A stretch of DNA of 64,000 nucleotides from Sphingomonas sp. Leaf33 (GCF_001421785.1 NZ_LMLB01000001.1:2234281-2298280); one strand, 5' to 3'; shown: positions 16,822-27,815, numbered from the stretch's first letter. A program made the numbers and translations. The notes: a model not told the origin generated them from the letters alone.

Positions 16822-17988
16822 CTACTTGGCCGCCGCCTCGATCAGCTTCGCCTGAAACCCCGCCCGTGCCGCCGACAGGTCCGCGCCCGTCGCCCTGGGC
16901 CACGCGCCGACCATGGCGATCACGATCCGTCGCGCCGGATCGACCAGGATCGACTGACCGAAAATCCCCTGCGCGCCAACGCGCCCCTCGGGGTACGTCC
17001 ACCATTGGTATCCGTATCCATAGCCCGGCCGCCCGGTCTGCGCCTTGGCGGCGGTGGCTTGCGCGAACCAGCTCGCCGGCACGATCCCGCGACCGCCCTC
17101 CAGCGCCAGTTGCCCCATCCGCGCATAGTCGCGTAAGCTGACCGACAAGCAGCATCCGCTGACCTCCTTGCCGGTCTGGTCGATCATCCAGACGGCTTCG
17201 GCCTCCATGCCGTACGGTTTCCAGACCTTTTCGCTCAGATAGTCGGCGAGCGGCTTCTTCGTCGCGTTGCGGACGAGGACGCCGATCAGGTTGGTTTCGC
17301 CGGTCTTGTACACCCACTTCGTCCCCGGCGCGGTTTCGCGCGGCAGGGTGCGCATGTAGGCGACGGTCGGGTCCTGACCCGCCGGCACGTCACGCGTGAA
17401 CATCCGCGCGACGTCGGAATTGGGGTCGGTGTAATCCTCGTTCCAGCGCACGCCCGACGTCATCGTCAGCAACTGCGCGATCGTCACGCCATCATAGCCG
17501 CTGCCGGCGAGGTCCGGGATGTAGCGCGTCACCGGTTCATCGACCGATTTGATGTAGCCGTCGCGGATCGCGGCGCCGACCAGGGTCGATGTGAACGACT
17601 TGGCGACCGAGAAGCTGGTCCAGCGCCCCTCGCGCGTCAGCCCGCGGGCGTAGCGTTCCAGCCGGACCTTGCCGTCCTGTACGACGATCAGCCCGGCGAC
17701 GTTGTTCGCGGCGATGAAGGCATCGACGTCCGCCGCGGCGATCGGCAGCGGCGTCCCCTCGGGCAACGGGCGGATGCGGCGGCCGGTCCTGACAGTGTGG
17801 ACGGGGAACACGCGCTCCATGTGCGGGAAGTTCGCGTCGCGCTGCGCCTGCGACCAGAACAGCACCGCGGCGCCGACCTGTTGCAGCTTGGCGACCTCGC
17901 CCGCTGACGGGGTTGCAGCAACCTTCGGCGCGGGCTGATGCGCACAAGCCGCCAGCGCCAGCGCGCCCGCCATCACCCAGGTCTTCAT
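16822..17988 (-). CDS. serine hydrolase, class C beta-lactamase/esterase family (lipoprotein)
   Basis: This 388-residue member of the S12/beta-lactamase-C family has the nucleophile motif SVAK (in TSFSVAKSFTSTLVGAAI) and the second motif region WVYKTGETNLIGVLV. The N-terminus MKTWVMAGALALAAC is a lipoprotein signal (LAAC). Such proteins can be esterases, D-amino peptidases or penicillin-binding relatives, so resistance should not be assumed. It overlaps the CFA synthase gene upstream by ATGA, making a phr-cfa-hydrolase transcript likely. Confidence 0.88.
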   Translation of the reverse strand: MKTWVMAGALALAACAHQPAPKVAATPSAGEVAKLQQVGAAVLFWSQAQRDANFPHMERVFPVHTVRTGRRIRPLPEGTPLPIAAADVDAFIAANNVAGLIVVQDGKVRLERYARGLTREGRWTSFSVAKSFTSTLVGAAIRDGYIKSVDEPVTRYIPDLAGSGYDGVTIAQLLTMTSGVRWNEDYTDPNSDVARMFTRDVPAGQDPTVAYMRTLPRETAPGTKWVYKTGETNLIGVLVRNATKKPLADYLSEKVWKPYGMEAEAVWMIDQTGKEVSGCCLSVSLRDYARMGQLALEGGRGIVPASWFAQATAAKAQTGRPGYGYGYQWWTYPEGRVGAQGIFGQSILVDPARRIVIAMVGAWPRATGADLSAARAGFQAKLIEAAAK

Positions 17989-19235
17989 GCCCCCTCCTTC
18001 ACCAGTGTCACCTGCAGCACGTCGATCCCGTTACCGCGGAACCCACCTTCGCAGTACATCAGATAATAACGCCACAAGTCCACGAAATCCCGCCCGAATT
18101 CCGGCGGTAGCTTGCCCGCAGCATACGCCGCGTCGAACCGGTCGCGCCACATCTTCAGCGTGTCGGCATAGTCGATCCCAAAGGCGTGACGGTCGTGCCA
18201 GCGGAGCCCTTCGCGTTCGGCGATCGCGCGGAATTCGCTTTCGCAGATCAGCAGTCCGCCGGGAAAGACGTATTGCTGGATGAAGTCGACGTTGCCGGCG
18301 TAAGCCTCGAAGATCGCGTCGTCGATCGTGATGAGCTGGATCGCCGCACGACCGCCGGGCTTCAGCACGCGGGCGATGACGCGCAGGTACTCGCGCCAGT
18401 ATTCGCGGCCCACCGCCTCGACCATCTCGATGCTAGCGACCGCGTCATAGGTGCCGGTGACCGCGCGGTAATCGGTCAGCGTGAAGCGCGCGCCATCGGG
18501 CACGCGCGCCGCAGCATAGTCGCGCTGCTCGGTCGACAGCGTGATGCCGTGGACCTGCCGCCCGCCGGCGACTGCGATTTCCGCAAACGACCCCCATCCG
18601 CATCCGATTTCCAGGATCGTATCACCCGCCGTCGCCCCCGTCCGTGCCAGAACGGCGGCGAGCTTGGCCGTTTGCGCCGCCTCCAGCGTCATCCCGTTCT
18701 GCGGGAACAGCGCGCTGGAATAGGTCATGCTCGCATCGAGCCACGGCGCGTAGAAATCATTCCCCAAGTCGTAGTGATAGGCGATATTCCGCCGCGCCTG
18801 AGCGGGGTCGTTGCGCCGCAGCCAGTGCCGCAGCCGCCGAAGCCCGCGCGACCACGCCGCGGCGCGGGCGGTGGTGCCGAGCGCGGCGCGATTGCGCATG
18901 AACAGGTCGAACAGCGGAACGGGATCGGGGCTCGCCCAGTCACCCGCCGCCCACGCCTCGTACCAGCCGGCCGAGCCGCCGGTCGCCAGACGCCACAACG
19001 CGCGCCAACTACGCACATGGACGATCGGCTCGGGCCCCGGCGCGCGGCCACCTAGCCGGCGCCGGGTGCCATCGGGCAGCGTTGCCTCGATCGCCCCTGC
19101 GGCCAGCCCGCGATCGACGCGGTCGAGCACACGACGCGCGACCGCGGCAAAGATATAGCCGGCGGTGGTCCCCCGCCCCCCGGCCGCCTTGCGCCCGCGA
19201 TTGTCGTGCCGTGTCCCGTGCATCCGCGCGGCCAT
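17985..19235 (-). CDS. cfa: cyclopropane-fatty-acyl-phospholipid synthase family methyltransferase
   Basis: This 416-residue SAM-dependent methyltransferase is of the CFA synthase type, which adds a methylene to unsaturated acyl chains of membrane lipids. NIAYHYDLGNDFYAPWLD and MTYSSALF precede the SAM motif ILEIGCGWGSFAE, followed by GITLSTEQ, SIEMVEAVG and the conserved YVFPGG segment. The start is ATG 19235, which has AAGGGG 4 nt upstream; a longer frame would run back into the photolyase gene. It follows phr by 25 nt and overlaps the hydrolase by 4 nt. Confidence 0.9.
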   Translation of the reverse strand: MAARMHGTRHDNRGRKAAGGRGTTAGYIFAAVARRVLDRVDRGLAAGAIEATLPDGTRRRLGGRAPGPEPIVHVRSWRALWRLATGGSAGWYEAWAAGDWASPDPVPLFDLFMRNRAALGTTARAAAWSRGLRRLRHWLRRNDPAQARRNIAYHYDLGNDFYAPWLDASMTYSSALFPQNGMTLEAAQTAKLAAVLARTGATAGDTILEIGCGWGSFAEIAVAGGRQVHGITLSTEQRDYAAARVPDGARFTLTDYRAVTGTYDAVASIEMVEAVGREYWREYLRVIARVLKPGGRAAIQLITIDDAIFEAYAGNVDFIQQYVFPGGLLICESEFRAIAEREGLRWHDRHAFGIDYADTLKMWRDRFDAAYAAGKLPPEFGRDFVDLWRYYLMYCEGGFRGNGIDVLQVTLVKEGA

Positions 19236-19260
19236 AACGCCCCTTACGCGCCGGGCAAGA

Positions 19261-20613
19261 TCAGCGCGCCGCGCGCCCCGCCTCCAGCGCACGCTCGCGC
19301 GCTTCACGATGACCGATCAACGGCTTGGGATAGGCATCCAGCCGGCACCCCGCGGTTTCGGGATCGTGAATCACCGTGTCTGGCAGCTTGGCGAGTTCGG
19401 GCACCCATTCGCGGATGTAGCCGGCGGCATCGAACTTCTCCGACTGCACCAGCGGCGCCATGATCCGGCCCCACATATTCGAATCGACGCCGGTACCCGC
19501 GACCCATTGCCAGTTGACCGCATTGTTGCCGAAATCGGCATCGACCAGGCAATCCCAGAACCACCGCTCGCCCTCGCGCCAGTCGATCAACAGGTGCTTG
19601 ATGAGGAAACTAGCAGCGATCATCCGGACGCGGTTGTGCATCCACCCGGTGGTCCAGAGCTGGCGCATCCCGGCGTCGACGATCGGATACCCCGTCCGCC
19701 CCTGCTGCCACGCCTCCAGGTCCTTGGGCGAGCGGCGCCATTTCAGCTTGTCGAACTTTTCGCGACCATTGGCATCGGCATAGTCCGGCCGGTCGATGAT
19801 GACGCCGTGCGTGAAGTCGCGCCACGCCAGTTCCTTGTGGAAGGTCAGCGCCGCCTTGCCGCCACCGACCAATGCCCAGGCATCACGCGGCGAGATCTCG
19901 CCCATGTGCAGATGCGGCGACAGGCGCGAGCTGCCGTCGATCGACGGCAGGTTGCGGTCGGTGTCGTAGGCCGCGACGCGGTCGGCAAAGGCCTTGGCGG
20001 TCTTGCGCGCGGCATCTTCGCCCGGCGTCCAGACGTCGAACCCACCCGACCAGTCGGGCTTGGTCGGCAGCAACGACCAGCGGGCGAGCGTATCCGATTT
20101 CGGCCATTTCGCCGGCACCGGAATTGATCGCGGTATCGGCAGCGGCGTGTCGGGCGGCATCCGCGTCGCCAGCGCCTTCCAGAACGACGAATATATTTTG
20201 AACAACCCGCCCGATCCGGTCGTCACTTCCTCGACCGGCGTCAAGTGATTGCCGTCATGCAAACACAGCCGGTCGCCCAGCGCGTCCTCGGCCTTGCGCC
20301 ACCACGGCTCGTAATGGCGCAAGGCGTGGATACGACTTGCACCGGTTTCCTCGCATAATTTGTGAAGTTCCCTGATCGCATCGCCGCGCCGCAGGATCAG
20401 CCGCGACCCCTTTTCCTTCAGCGCCGCACCGAACGCATCGAGCGTATGATGCAGCCACCAGCGCTGCGCGCCGCCGATAGCCCAGTCGCCGGGCGCGGCG
20501 TCGTCCAGGATGTAGACCGGGATGACCGGGCCTTCGTGCGCGGCGGCAACCAGCGCGGGTTGATCGTGGAGGCGAAGGTCCTGGCGCAGCCAGAGGATCA
20601 CGGGATCGGACAT
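19261..20613 (-). CDS. phr: deoxyribodipyrimidine photolyase (class I)
   Basis: This 450-residue protein of the cryptochrome/photolyase family repairs UV-induced pyrimidine dimers with light. It has an N-terminal alpha/beta antenna domain (ILWLRQDLRLHDQPAL) and a C-terminal FAD domain, with TGYPIVDAGMRQLWTTGWMH, RMIAASFLIKHLLIDW and DADFGNNAVNWQWVAGTG. The tryptophans of the electron-transfer chain appear in place. It is the first gene of the phr-cfa-hydrolase run and is divergent from the CDP-alcohol phosphatidyltransferase gene. Confidence 0.95.
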   Translation of the reverse strand: MSDPVILWLRQDLRLHDQPALVAAAHEGPVIPVYILDDAAPGDWAIGGAQRWWLHHTLDAFGAALKEKGSRLILRRGDAIRELHKLCEETGASRIHALRHYEPWWRKAEDALGDRLCLHDGNHLTPVEEVTTGSGGLFKIYSSFWKALATRMPPDTPLPIPRSIPVPAKWPKSDTLARWSLLPTKPDWSGGFDVWTPGEDAARKTAKAFADRVAAYDTDRNLPSIDGSSRLSPHLHMGEISPRDAWALVGGGKAALTFHKELAWRDFTHGVIIDRPDYADANGREKFDKLKWRRSPKDLEAWQQGRTGYPIVDAGMRQLWTTGWMHNRVRMIAASFLIKHLLIDWREGERWFWDCLVDADFGNNAVNWQWVAGTGVDSNMWGRIMAPLVQSEKFDAAGYIREWVPELAKLPDTVIHDPETAGCRLDAYPKPLIGHREARERALEAGRAAR

Positions 20614-20748
20614 CGCGACACGATACGCGCTTGTAGATGCGATCGTTCCGGCTGCGGCACCGCGAACGTGGCGTGTCGATGCGCCGAGGCGTTGTCATGA
20701 CAGTGTCACAGGATTTGCGCGTTCCGGACGCTTGCTGCATTAAGCGCC

Positions 20749-21432
20749 ATGGTAACCCTTCCCACCGACTCCTCGAAGTTGAACCGCATCCAGCAGAATT
20801 GGTTGGCGGCGCGGGAGCGGCGAATCCTGACGTGGCTTTGCGCGCGGATGCCCGCGTCGGTGACGCCCGATCGGCTGACGGCGCTCGGCATGGTCGGCGC
20901 AGCGATGGTCTTCGCGGGTTACGTCGCCAGCAATCTGGGATCGAACTGGCTGCTGCTGTCGCTTGCCGGCTACGTCATCCAGTGGTTTGGGGATTCGATG
21001 GACGGCAGCCTGGCGCGCTTCCGCCGGATCGAACGGCCGTCCTACGGCTACTTCATCGATCACAGCTGCGATGGTCTCGCCAATTTGCTGATCGTCGGCG
21101 GCATCGGACTGTCGCCGTTCGTGACGATGGACGTCGCGATGGTCGCGCTGGCCGGCTATTTCCTGATGTCGATGCACGCGTTCCTGTCGGCGCGCGTCAT
21201 CGGCGAATTGCGGCTTTCCTATCTCGCCGCCGGGCCGACCGAACTGCGCCTGTTCCTGATGGGCCTGACCGGAGCGATGATGATCGTCGGGCCGGATCGC
21301 GACGTGATCGGCAATATCTCCGGCTTCGACCTGATCGTCGGCGCGATCGGCGCGATCCTGATCGTGCTGTTCATCGTCCAGACGCTCTCGGTCGCGCGTC
21401 AGCTGCTCGCGCGCGGCGAAGGTCGGGACTGA
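20749..21432 (+). CDS. CDP-alcohol phosphatidyltransferase family protein
   Basis: This 227-residue membrane enzyme has the full CDP-alcohol phosphotransferase motif DG-x2-AR-x9-G-x3-D-x3-D, seen here as DGSLAR followed by GYFIDHSCDG. The remaining sequence has about six hydrophobic helices. The acceptor alcohol (glycerol-3-phosphate, inositol-phosphate, choline and so on) cannot be assigned; the sequence does not look like PgsA. It is convergent with the Hsp70-like gene, 4 nt apart. Confidence 0.88.
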   Translation: MVTLPTDSSKLNRIQQNWLAARERRILTWLCARMPASVTPDRLTALGMVGAAMVFAGYVASNLGSNWLLLSLAGYVIQWFGDSMDGSLARFRRIERPSYGYFIDHSCDGLANLLIVGGIGLSPFVTMDVAMVALAGYFLMSMHAFLSARVIGELRLSYLAAGPTELRLFLMGLTGAMMIVGPDRDVIGNISGFDLIVGAIGAILIVLFIVQTLSVARQLLARGEGRD

Positions 21433-21436
21433 CGGA

Positions 21437-22738
21437 TCAGTCGGCCCACTGCGCCAGGTCGGGCGTCGCACCGATCAGCGCCAACCCGTGGGAGATCGAG
21501 GTCAGCTCGTTCCCCGCCTCGATCCGATCGTCACCGAAGCGCCGTTCGAACAGCGCGCGAATCGCCGGGATCAGTGACGATCCCCCGGTCAGGAACACGC
21601 GGTCAATCGCGTCCGTACCCAGCCCCGCCTTGGTGAGCGCCACATCCAGCGTCGCCTCGATCCGCACCAGTTCGGGCGCGATCCAGCTTTCGAAATCGCT
21701 GCGACGAATATCGGCGGCGATCTCCACGCCGCCCCCTTCGAACCGGAATTCGGCATGGGTCTCGCTCGACAGCGCGCGCTTCACCCGCCCGACCGCGTCG
21801 TACAGCGGAAAGCCCTGCTCATGCTCGACCAGCGAGATCAGCCGGCCGATGGCGGCGGGATCGACCGCGTCGCGCTGCAGCTTGCGCAAGCCCTCCAGCG
21901 TGCGGCGGTTTCGCATCAGCGCCAGGCGCGACCAGTCGGCGAAGTCATTGAAATAGCCGCCGGGGATCTCGAGCAGCTTGCCGAACGAGCGATAACTGCC
22001 GCCCTTGCCGAGTAACGGCAGCACCAGCTGGCTGACGATGCGCTGGTCGAACCGGTCGCCGGCGATACCGACCCCGGCCGCCGCCAGCGGCGTGCAGCGG
22101 CGTGTCGTGCCCGGTTCGGCTACTCGGACGATCGAGAAGTCGGTCGTCCCGCCGCCGAAATCTGCGATCAGGATCGTCGCGGGATCGCTCAGCCGCTCGG
22201 CATAGCTGTAGGCGGCACCCAGCGGTTCGTAGACATAGTGAAGGTCGACCCCGAACTCGCGCAGCATCAGGTCGTAGCGTTGCCGGGCCAGCCTCGGATC
22301 GGCCCGCGCACCGGCATATTCGACCGGCCGCCCGACGACGACGCGGCGTGGCCGGTCGTCCAGCCGGCCACCGGCGTGGCGGACCACGGATTGCAGGAAC
22401 AGCCGGCCGAGATCCTCGAACCGGAACGGCGTGTTGAAGATCAGCGCGCGGTCGAACGACGGGCTGGCGGCGACCGTCTTGAACGACTGGATGAAGCGAC
22501 TGTCGAGCGGCGACGACAGATATTCGGCGATCGCCCACGGCCCGGCATCATGCGCCACGCCGTTCCAGCCGCGCTCCTCTTCCCAGAAGCACAATGCCGA
22601 GCGGAAGATTTCGCCGGTAGCCTCCGCCCCGTCGAATGCGATCAGGTCGGACCCGCCCTGCCCGTCGCCCAGCGCGACGACGGTGTTGGTCGTCCCGAAA
22701 TCCAGCCCGAGCGCCGGCTCGCCCGTCAATGCGCTCAC
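21437..22738 (-). CDS. yegD: Hsp70 family protein (YegD-like, nucleotide-binding domain only)
   Basis: This 433-residue actin-like ATPase has the Hsp70 phosphate-1 motif GLDFGTTNTVVALGDG at the N-terminus, phosphate-2 ILIADFGGGTTDFSIVRV near residue 195 and the adenosine motif VFLTGGSSLIPAIRALF near residue 390. The substrate-binding domain of DnaK is missing, as in E. coli YegD. The client and role are unknown. Confidence 0.9.
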   Translation of the reverse strand: MSALTGEPALGLDFGTTNTVVALGDGQGGSDLIAFDGAEATGEIFRSALCFWEEERGWNGVAHDAGPWAIAEYLSSPLDSRFIQSFKTVAASPSFDRALIFNTPFRFEDLGRLFLQSVVRHAGGRLDDRPRRVVVGRPVEYAGARADPRLARQRYDLMLREFGVDLHYVYEPLGAAYSYAERLSDPATILIADFGGGTTDFSIVRVAEPGTTRRCTPLAAAGVGIAGDRFDQRIVSQLVLPLLGKGGSYRSFGKLLEIPGGYFNDFADWSRLALMRNRRTLEGLRKLQRDAVDPAAIGRLISLVEHEQGFPLYDAVGRVKRALSSETHAEFRFEGGGVEIAADIRRSDFESWIAPELVRIEATLDVALTKAGLGTDAIDRVFLTGGSSLIPAIRALFERRFGDDRIEAGNELTSISHGLALIGATPDLAQWAD

Positions 22739-22813
22739 ACGACGCCTCCATCAAAGGGGCGCGGGCTATGACACGGCGGGCGCGTCCGTCCAATCCTCCG
22801 GCGACGGTTCGCT

Positions 22814-23257
22814 TCAGTTCAGCCGAACCCAGGTCGTGGATTTGCAGAACAGTCCGCCGAGCACGCAGCCTTTGCCGATCAGCGTGTCGTCGGGCATCAC
22901 GCGCAGCCTGCCCGAGAACGTCCGGCCCATCGTCGGCACATAGACGCGGCCGGTATAGCCGCCGTCGCCGGTCGGGCGGAATTCGCGAAAGATCTGCGTC
23001 CCCTCCAGCCGGTTGGTGCCCTTGTCGCGCGCCGACGCCTGCGCCTTCGGGCTGGCCCAGATGATCGTCCCGCACACGGCATCGCCGCACGGATAGGCGC
23101 GGATGTGGACGGTGTTCTTCATGTTGCGCCATTCGCCGTTGATCGTCTGTCCCTGTGCGGGCGGCGTCGCGGCAGCCGCCAGGGCCGCCGTCGCCAGCAC
23201 GACGGCCGACACAGCGCGCAGGCAACCGCGCATGAGCTGATTTCCGATATTCATCAT
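22814..23257 (-). CDS. DUF2147 family exported protein
   Basis: This protein of about 147 residues has a signal peptide (LRAVSAVVLATAALAAAATPPAQG) and a mature DUF2147 domain: GEWRNMKNTVHIRAYPCGDAVCGTIIW, then LEGTQIFREFRPTGDGGYTGRVYVPTMGRTFSGRL and a C-terminal GLFCKSTTWVR. Four cysteines probably form disulphides in the periplasm. The family has no proven function. The start is uncertain: ATG at 23257, 23254 or 23233 would all leave a usable signal peptide. Confidence 0.85.
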   Translation of the reverse strand: MMNIGNQLMRGCLRAVSAVVLATAALAAAATPPAQGQTINGEWRNMKNTVHIRAYPCGDAVCGTIIWASPKAQASARDKGTNRLEGTQIFREFRPTGDGGYTGRVYVPTMGRTFSGRLRVMPDDTLIGKGCVLGGLFCKSTTWVRLN

Positions 23258-23327
23258 CCGATGATGTGGGCAGCGAAGCCGACCAAAAAAGGGCGGGCCG
23301 CGGCGGGAATGTGACGGGTGGGTGTAC

Positions 23328-24980
<1,653 letters not shown>

Positions 24981-25053
24981 CCCAAGGGGTTTAAGGCCCC
25001 CGCTCCGACACACAAGCGGCTGTGCTCCCGCGAAGGCGGTAGCCCAGTGGAGG

Positions 25054-25440
25054 TTATGACAGCGGCGGAAATATGACCGGCCCGCTATGCATCCGCTCCA
25101 GCGCGATGCCGGCAAGGTTTTGCGCGCGGCGGGTGTAGCGCAGCCGGACGCGCCCCGGCTTATCCATGATCCGAAACGCCTCCGCCAGCGGCCGATAGGC
25201 CAACGGCACCCGCACCGCCCCGGTCGCCTGCGCGATCACCGCCGCGGCGTCGCCCAGCAGCACCGCATTCTCGACGCCAAGGTCGACCGCCAAGCGAACC
25301 GCGCACATTAGCGCTTGCCATTCGGCCTCCATGCTCGTTCCGGGCCCCAGCCCCTGGTCAACATGCATCCGCCCGCCGACGACGACCGCCAGTTCCATCC
25401 CCGCCGGACGCAGGCCGCCGTCGAAGAAGATCTTGGTCAC
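25054..25440 (-). CDS. ribonuclease H-like domain protein
   Basis: This 128-residue protein has the RNase H fold pattern. Acidic residues in FFDGGLRPAG (Asp6), SMEAEWQAL (Glu) and LLGDAAAVI (Asp) correspond to three catalytic positions, but the usual fourth Asp near the C-terminus is not evident. It lacks the basic handle of E. coli RNase HI, as in the 'reverse transcriptase-like/RNase HI' single-domain proteins. Its start overlaps the flavoprotein stop by ATGA. Confidence 0.75.
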   Translation of the reverse strand: MTKIFFDGGLRPAGMELAVVVGGRMHVDQGLGPGTSMEAEWQALMCAVRLAVDLGVENAVLLGDAAAVIAQATGAVRVPLAYRPLAEAFRIMDKPGRVRLRYTRRAQNLAGIALERMHSGPVIFPPLS

Positions 25441-27053
25441 GCCGCCACGATGCTGCGTGCCACCGCCTCGGCCGTCTTGATGCCGTCGACTGCCGCCGAC
25501 AGGATGCCGCCGGCATAGCCCGCGCCCTCGCCCGCCGGGAACAATCCGCGAGTGTTCAGGCTGTGGCCGTCCTCGCCGCGGGTGAAGCGCACCGGAGACG
25601 ACGTGCGTGTCTCGACACCGGTCATCACGACGTCGGGGTGGTCGTAGCCGGCGATCTGGCGACCGAAGACCGGGATCGCCTCGCGCATCGCCTGGACCGC
25701 GAAGTCGGGGAGCACGTCGGCCAGATCGGTCGGGGTCACGCCCGGGCGATAGGACGGGACGACCGACCCCAGCGACGTCGACGCGCGGCCGGCCAGGAAA
25801 TCACCCACCCGCTGCGCCGGTGCGTGATAGTTGGAACCGCCGGCGACGAACGCCCGCTCCTCCAGCGCGCGTTGCAACTTGATGCCGGCCAGTGCGTCGC
25901 CGGGATAGTCGCGGGCCGGATCGATCGCGACCACGAAGCCCGAGTTCGCGTTGCGCTCGTTGCGCGAATATTGGCTCATGCCGTTGGTCGCGACGCGGCC
26001 TTCCTCCGACGTCGCAGCGACCACCGTGCCGCCCGGGCACATGCAGAAGCTGTAGACCGTGCGCCCGCTCTTGCAGTGGTGCGAGATGTGGTATTCGGCC
26101 GCCCCCAGGATCGGGTTGCCGGCATCCTGCCCGAAGCGCGCACGGTCGATCCACGACTGCGGGTGTTCGATGCGGACGCCGATCGAAAACGGCTTGGCCT
26201 CGGCGAAGACGCCGGCTGCCTGCAATATCTCGAACGTGTCGCGCGCGCTGTGGCCGATGGCGAGGACGACGTGGTCCGCCTCCAGATACGATCCGTCGTG
26301 CAGGTGCAGCCCGCAGACGTGCCGCTCGCCCGCGCCATCGGTCTGGATATCGACGCCGTCGACCCGCGTGCCGAAGCGATACTCGCCGCCCAGGTCCTCG
26401 ATCTGCGCGCGCATACTCTCGACCATCGTGACCAGTCGGAAGGTTCCGATGTGCGGATGCGCCTCGGTCAGGATCTCGGGCGGTGCGCCCGCCTTCACGA
26501 ATTCGGTCAGGACCTTGCGGTTCAGGTGTCGCGGGTCCTTGATCCGGCTGTAGAGCTTGCCGTCGGAAAAGGTGCCCGCCCCCCCTTCGCCGTACTGGAC
26601 GTTCGATTCGGGGTTCAGGATGCTTTTGCGCCAGAGCCCCCAAGTGTCCTTGGTGCGTTCGCGCACCACCTTGCCGCGTTCCAGGATGATCGGGCGGAAG
26701 CCGGCCTGCGCCAGGATCAGTGCCGCGAACAGTCCGCAGGGACCTGCGCCGATCACGACCGGTCGGCGAACGCCCGGCGGGGCGACGACCACGGGCTTGT
26801 AATTCGTGTTCGGGGTCAGTCCGATGTCGCGGTCGCGCTTGAACCGGGCCAGCACTGCGCCTTCGTTCTTCACCGCGACGTCGACGGCGTAGACCAGCGC
26901 GATGTTCGCCTTGTCGCGCGCATCGTTGCCGCGGCGGGCGACCGAAAAACGGATCAGTTCGCGCGGGGTGATGCGCAGCCGCTTGCAGATCGCGGCGGCC
27001 AGCGCCTCCTCGGCATGATGGAGCGGCAGTTTCAGGTCTGTGATGCGGATCAT
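25437..27053 (-). CDS. FAD-dependent NAD(P)-type oxidoreductase
   Basis: This 538-residue flavoprotein has an N-terminal domain of about 90 residues (MIRITDLKLPLHHAEEAL, then a TPRELIRFSVARRGNDARDK segment) typical of the conserved 'FAD-dependent dehydrogenase' family. A Rossmann FAD-binding motif PVVIGAGPCGLFAALILAQAG with an acidic residue in ILERG follows. ESNVQYGEGGAGTFSDGKL is a family signature, and the C-terminus has GLFPAGEGAGYAGGILSAA, a second FAD contact. The substrate is unknown. The start at 27053 gives the family N-terminus; the longer open frame upstream is antisense to the TetR gene. Confidence 0.9.
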   Translation of the reverse strand: MIRITDLKLPLHHAEEALAAAICKRLRITPRELIRFSVARRGNDARDKANIALVYAVDVAVKNEGAVLARFKRDRDIGLTPNTNYKPVVVAPPGVRRPVVIGAGPCGLFAALILAQAGFRPIILERGKVVRERTKDTWGLWRKSILNPESNVQYGEGGAGTFSDGKLYSRIKDPRHLNRKVLTEFVKAGAPPEILTEAHPHIGTFRLVTMVESMRAQIEDLGGEYRFGTRVDGVDIQTDGAGERHVCGLHLHDGSYLEADHVVLAIGHSARDTFEILQAAGVFAEAKPFSIGVRIEHPQSWIDRARFGQDAGNPILGAAEYHISHHCKSGRTVYSFCMCPGGTVVAATSEEGRVATNGMSQYSRNERNANSGFVVAIDPARDYPGDALAGIKLQRALEERAFVAGGSNYHAPAQRVGDFLAGRASTSLGSVVPSYRPGVTPTDLADVLPDFAVQAMREAIPVFGRQIAGYDHPDVVMTGVETRTSSPVRFTRGEDGHSLNTRGLFPAGEGAGYAGGILSAAVDGIKTAEAVARSIVAA

Positions 27054-27121
27054 CTCGCGGAGGCCTCTACCGCAGGACGCCGCGCCCTGCCACCGCTTGC
27101 CGTTCCGTTCCCCCTCAATTA

Positions 27122-27137
27122 TATACCGGGCGTTATG
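27122..27137. promoter_or_regulatory. operator-like half-palindrome over the tetR start codon
   Basis: TATACCGGGCGTTATG resembles the two better palindromes found after the gene (27756 and 27800), matching at 5 of 7 arm positions, and overlaps the ATG of the TetR gene. This suggests autorepression. Confidence 0.4.
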
Positions 27138-27746
27138 GAAACACTTGCCCCTGCCCCGGTGAAAGGTCGCCCGCGCGAATTCTGCACCGATCGTGCGCTG
27201 GCGGCCGCGCTCGGCGTCTTCTGGTCGAAGGGCTATGAAGCCGCGTCGATGGCCGACCTGACCGAGGCAATGGGTATCACCAAGCCCAGCCTGTATGCCG
27301 CGTTCGGCAACAAGGAAGCGCTCTTTACCAAGGCGCTCGACCTCTACGAGGCCGAGAAGATGGCCTATGTCCGCGCGGCGCTCGACCAGCCGAGCGCGCG
27401 CGGCGTCGCCGAACATATCCTGCGCGGCGCGGTCGACGCGCAGACGAACTGCGATGGGCCGAAGGGCTGCATGGGGGTCATCAGCGCGACCGCCTGCGGT
27501 GCCGAGGCCGAATCGATCCGCGCAGAGGTCATCAAGCGCCGCTGCTCGTCGCAGGCTGCGATCGTCGCGCGATTCGAGCAGGCCCGGCGCGATGGCGACC
27601 TGCCCGACCACATCGATGTCGCCGGGCTGACCAACTACCTCTTCGCCCTGCTCCAGGGCATGGCCGTGCAGGCCGGATCGGGCGCATCGCGCGAGGATCT
27701 GCAACGGATCGTCGACACCAGCCTGATGGTCTGGCCGACACGCTGA
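27135..27746 (+). CDS. TetR/AcrR family transcriptional regulator
   Basis: This 203-residue repressor has an N-terminal DNA-binding helix-turn-helix, ALGVFWSKGYEAASMADLTEAMGITKPSLYAAFGNKEALF, at about residues 24-62, which is a clear TetR signature. The ligand-binding C-terminal domain includes CDGPKGCMGVISATACGAEAES, a loop like that of NemR/YcdC-type members. It is divergent from the flavoprotein gene. Similar palindromes overlap its start and lie at 27756-27767 and 27800-27815, the last inside a strong promoter, so it probably controls itself and the rightward transcript. Confidence 0.93.
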   Translation: METLAPAPVKGRPREFCTDRALAAALGVFWSKGYEAASMADLTEAMGITKPSLYAAFGNKEALFTKALDLYEAEKMAYVRAALDQPSARGVAEHILRGAVDAQTNCDGPKGCMGVISATACGAEAESIRAEVIKRRCSSQAAIVARFEQARRDGDLPDHIDVAGLTNYLFALLQGMAVQAGSGASREDLQRIVDTSLMVWPTR

Positions 27747-27755
27747 AAAAATCTC

Positions 27756-27767
27756 TACCGGGCGGTA
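27756..27767. promoter_or_regulatory. TetR-type palindrome just after tetR
   Basis: TACCGGGCGGTA is a palindrome with 5-bp arms around GG, 10 nt after the tetR stop codon and upstream of the TTGACG promoter. It shares the TACCG core with the sites at 27122 and 27800. Confidence 0.45.
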
Positions 27768-27776
27768 CAAAAGTCG

Positions 27777-27815
27777 TTGACGACCCGAAATCGTCTTTAT
27801 ATACCGATCAGTATA
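27777..27815 (+). promoter_or_regulatory. sigma-70 promoter with overlapping TetR-type operator
   Basis: TTGACG (27777-27782), a 17-nt spacer and TATACC (27800-27805) form a good promoter reading rightward. The palindrome TATACCGATCAGTATA (27800-27815, 7 of 8 positions symmetric) begins at the -10 box, the expected place for a TetR-family operator. A 12-codon open frame with an AGAGG sequence starts at 27864, and the next real gene starts at 28059. Nothing else was recognised in the 312-nt gap between tetR and that gene. Confidence 0.6.

Noticed and set aside
16822..17988. Calling the two serine hydrolases (here and at 40703) antibiotic-resistance beta-lactamases
   Set aside because: They carry SxxK-type motifs, but the family is mostly esterases and peptidases, and the full set of class C beta-lactamase motifs is not evident.
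25563..27134. Long plus-strand open frame before tetR
   Set aside because: It is the antisense of the flavoprotein gene, which has clear Rossmann motifs. The TetR start at 27135 is well supported by homology and by operator position.
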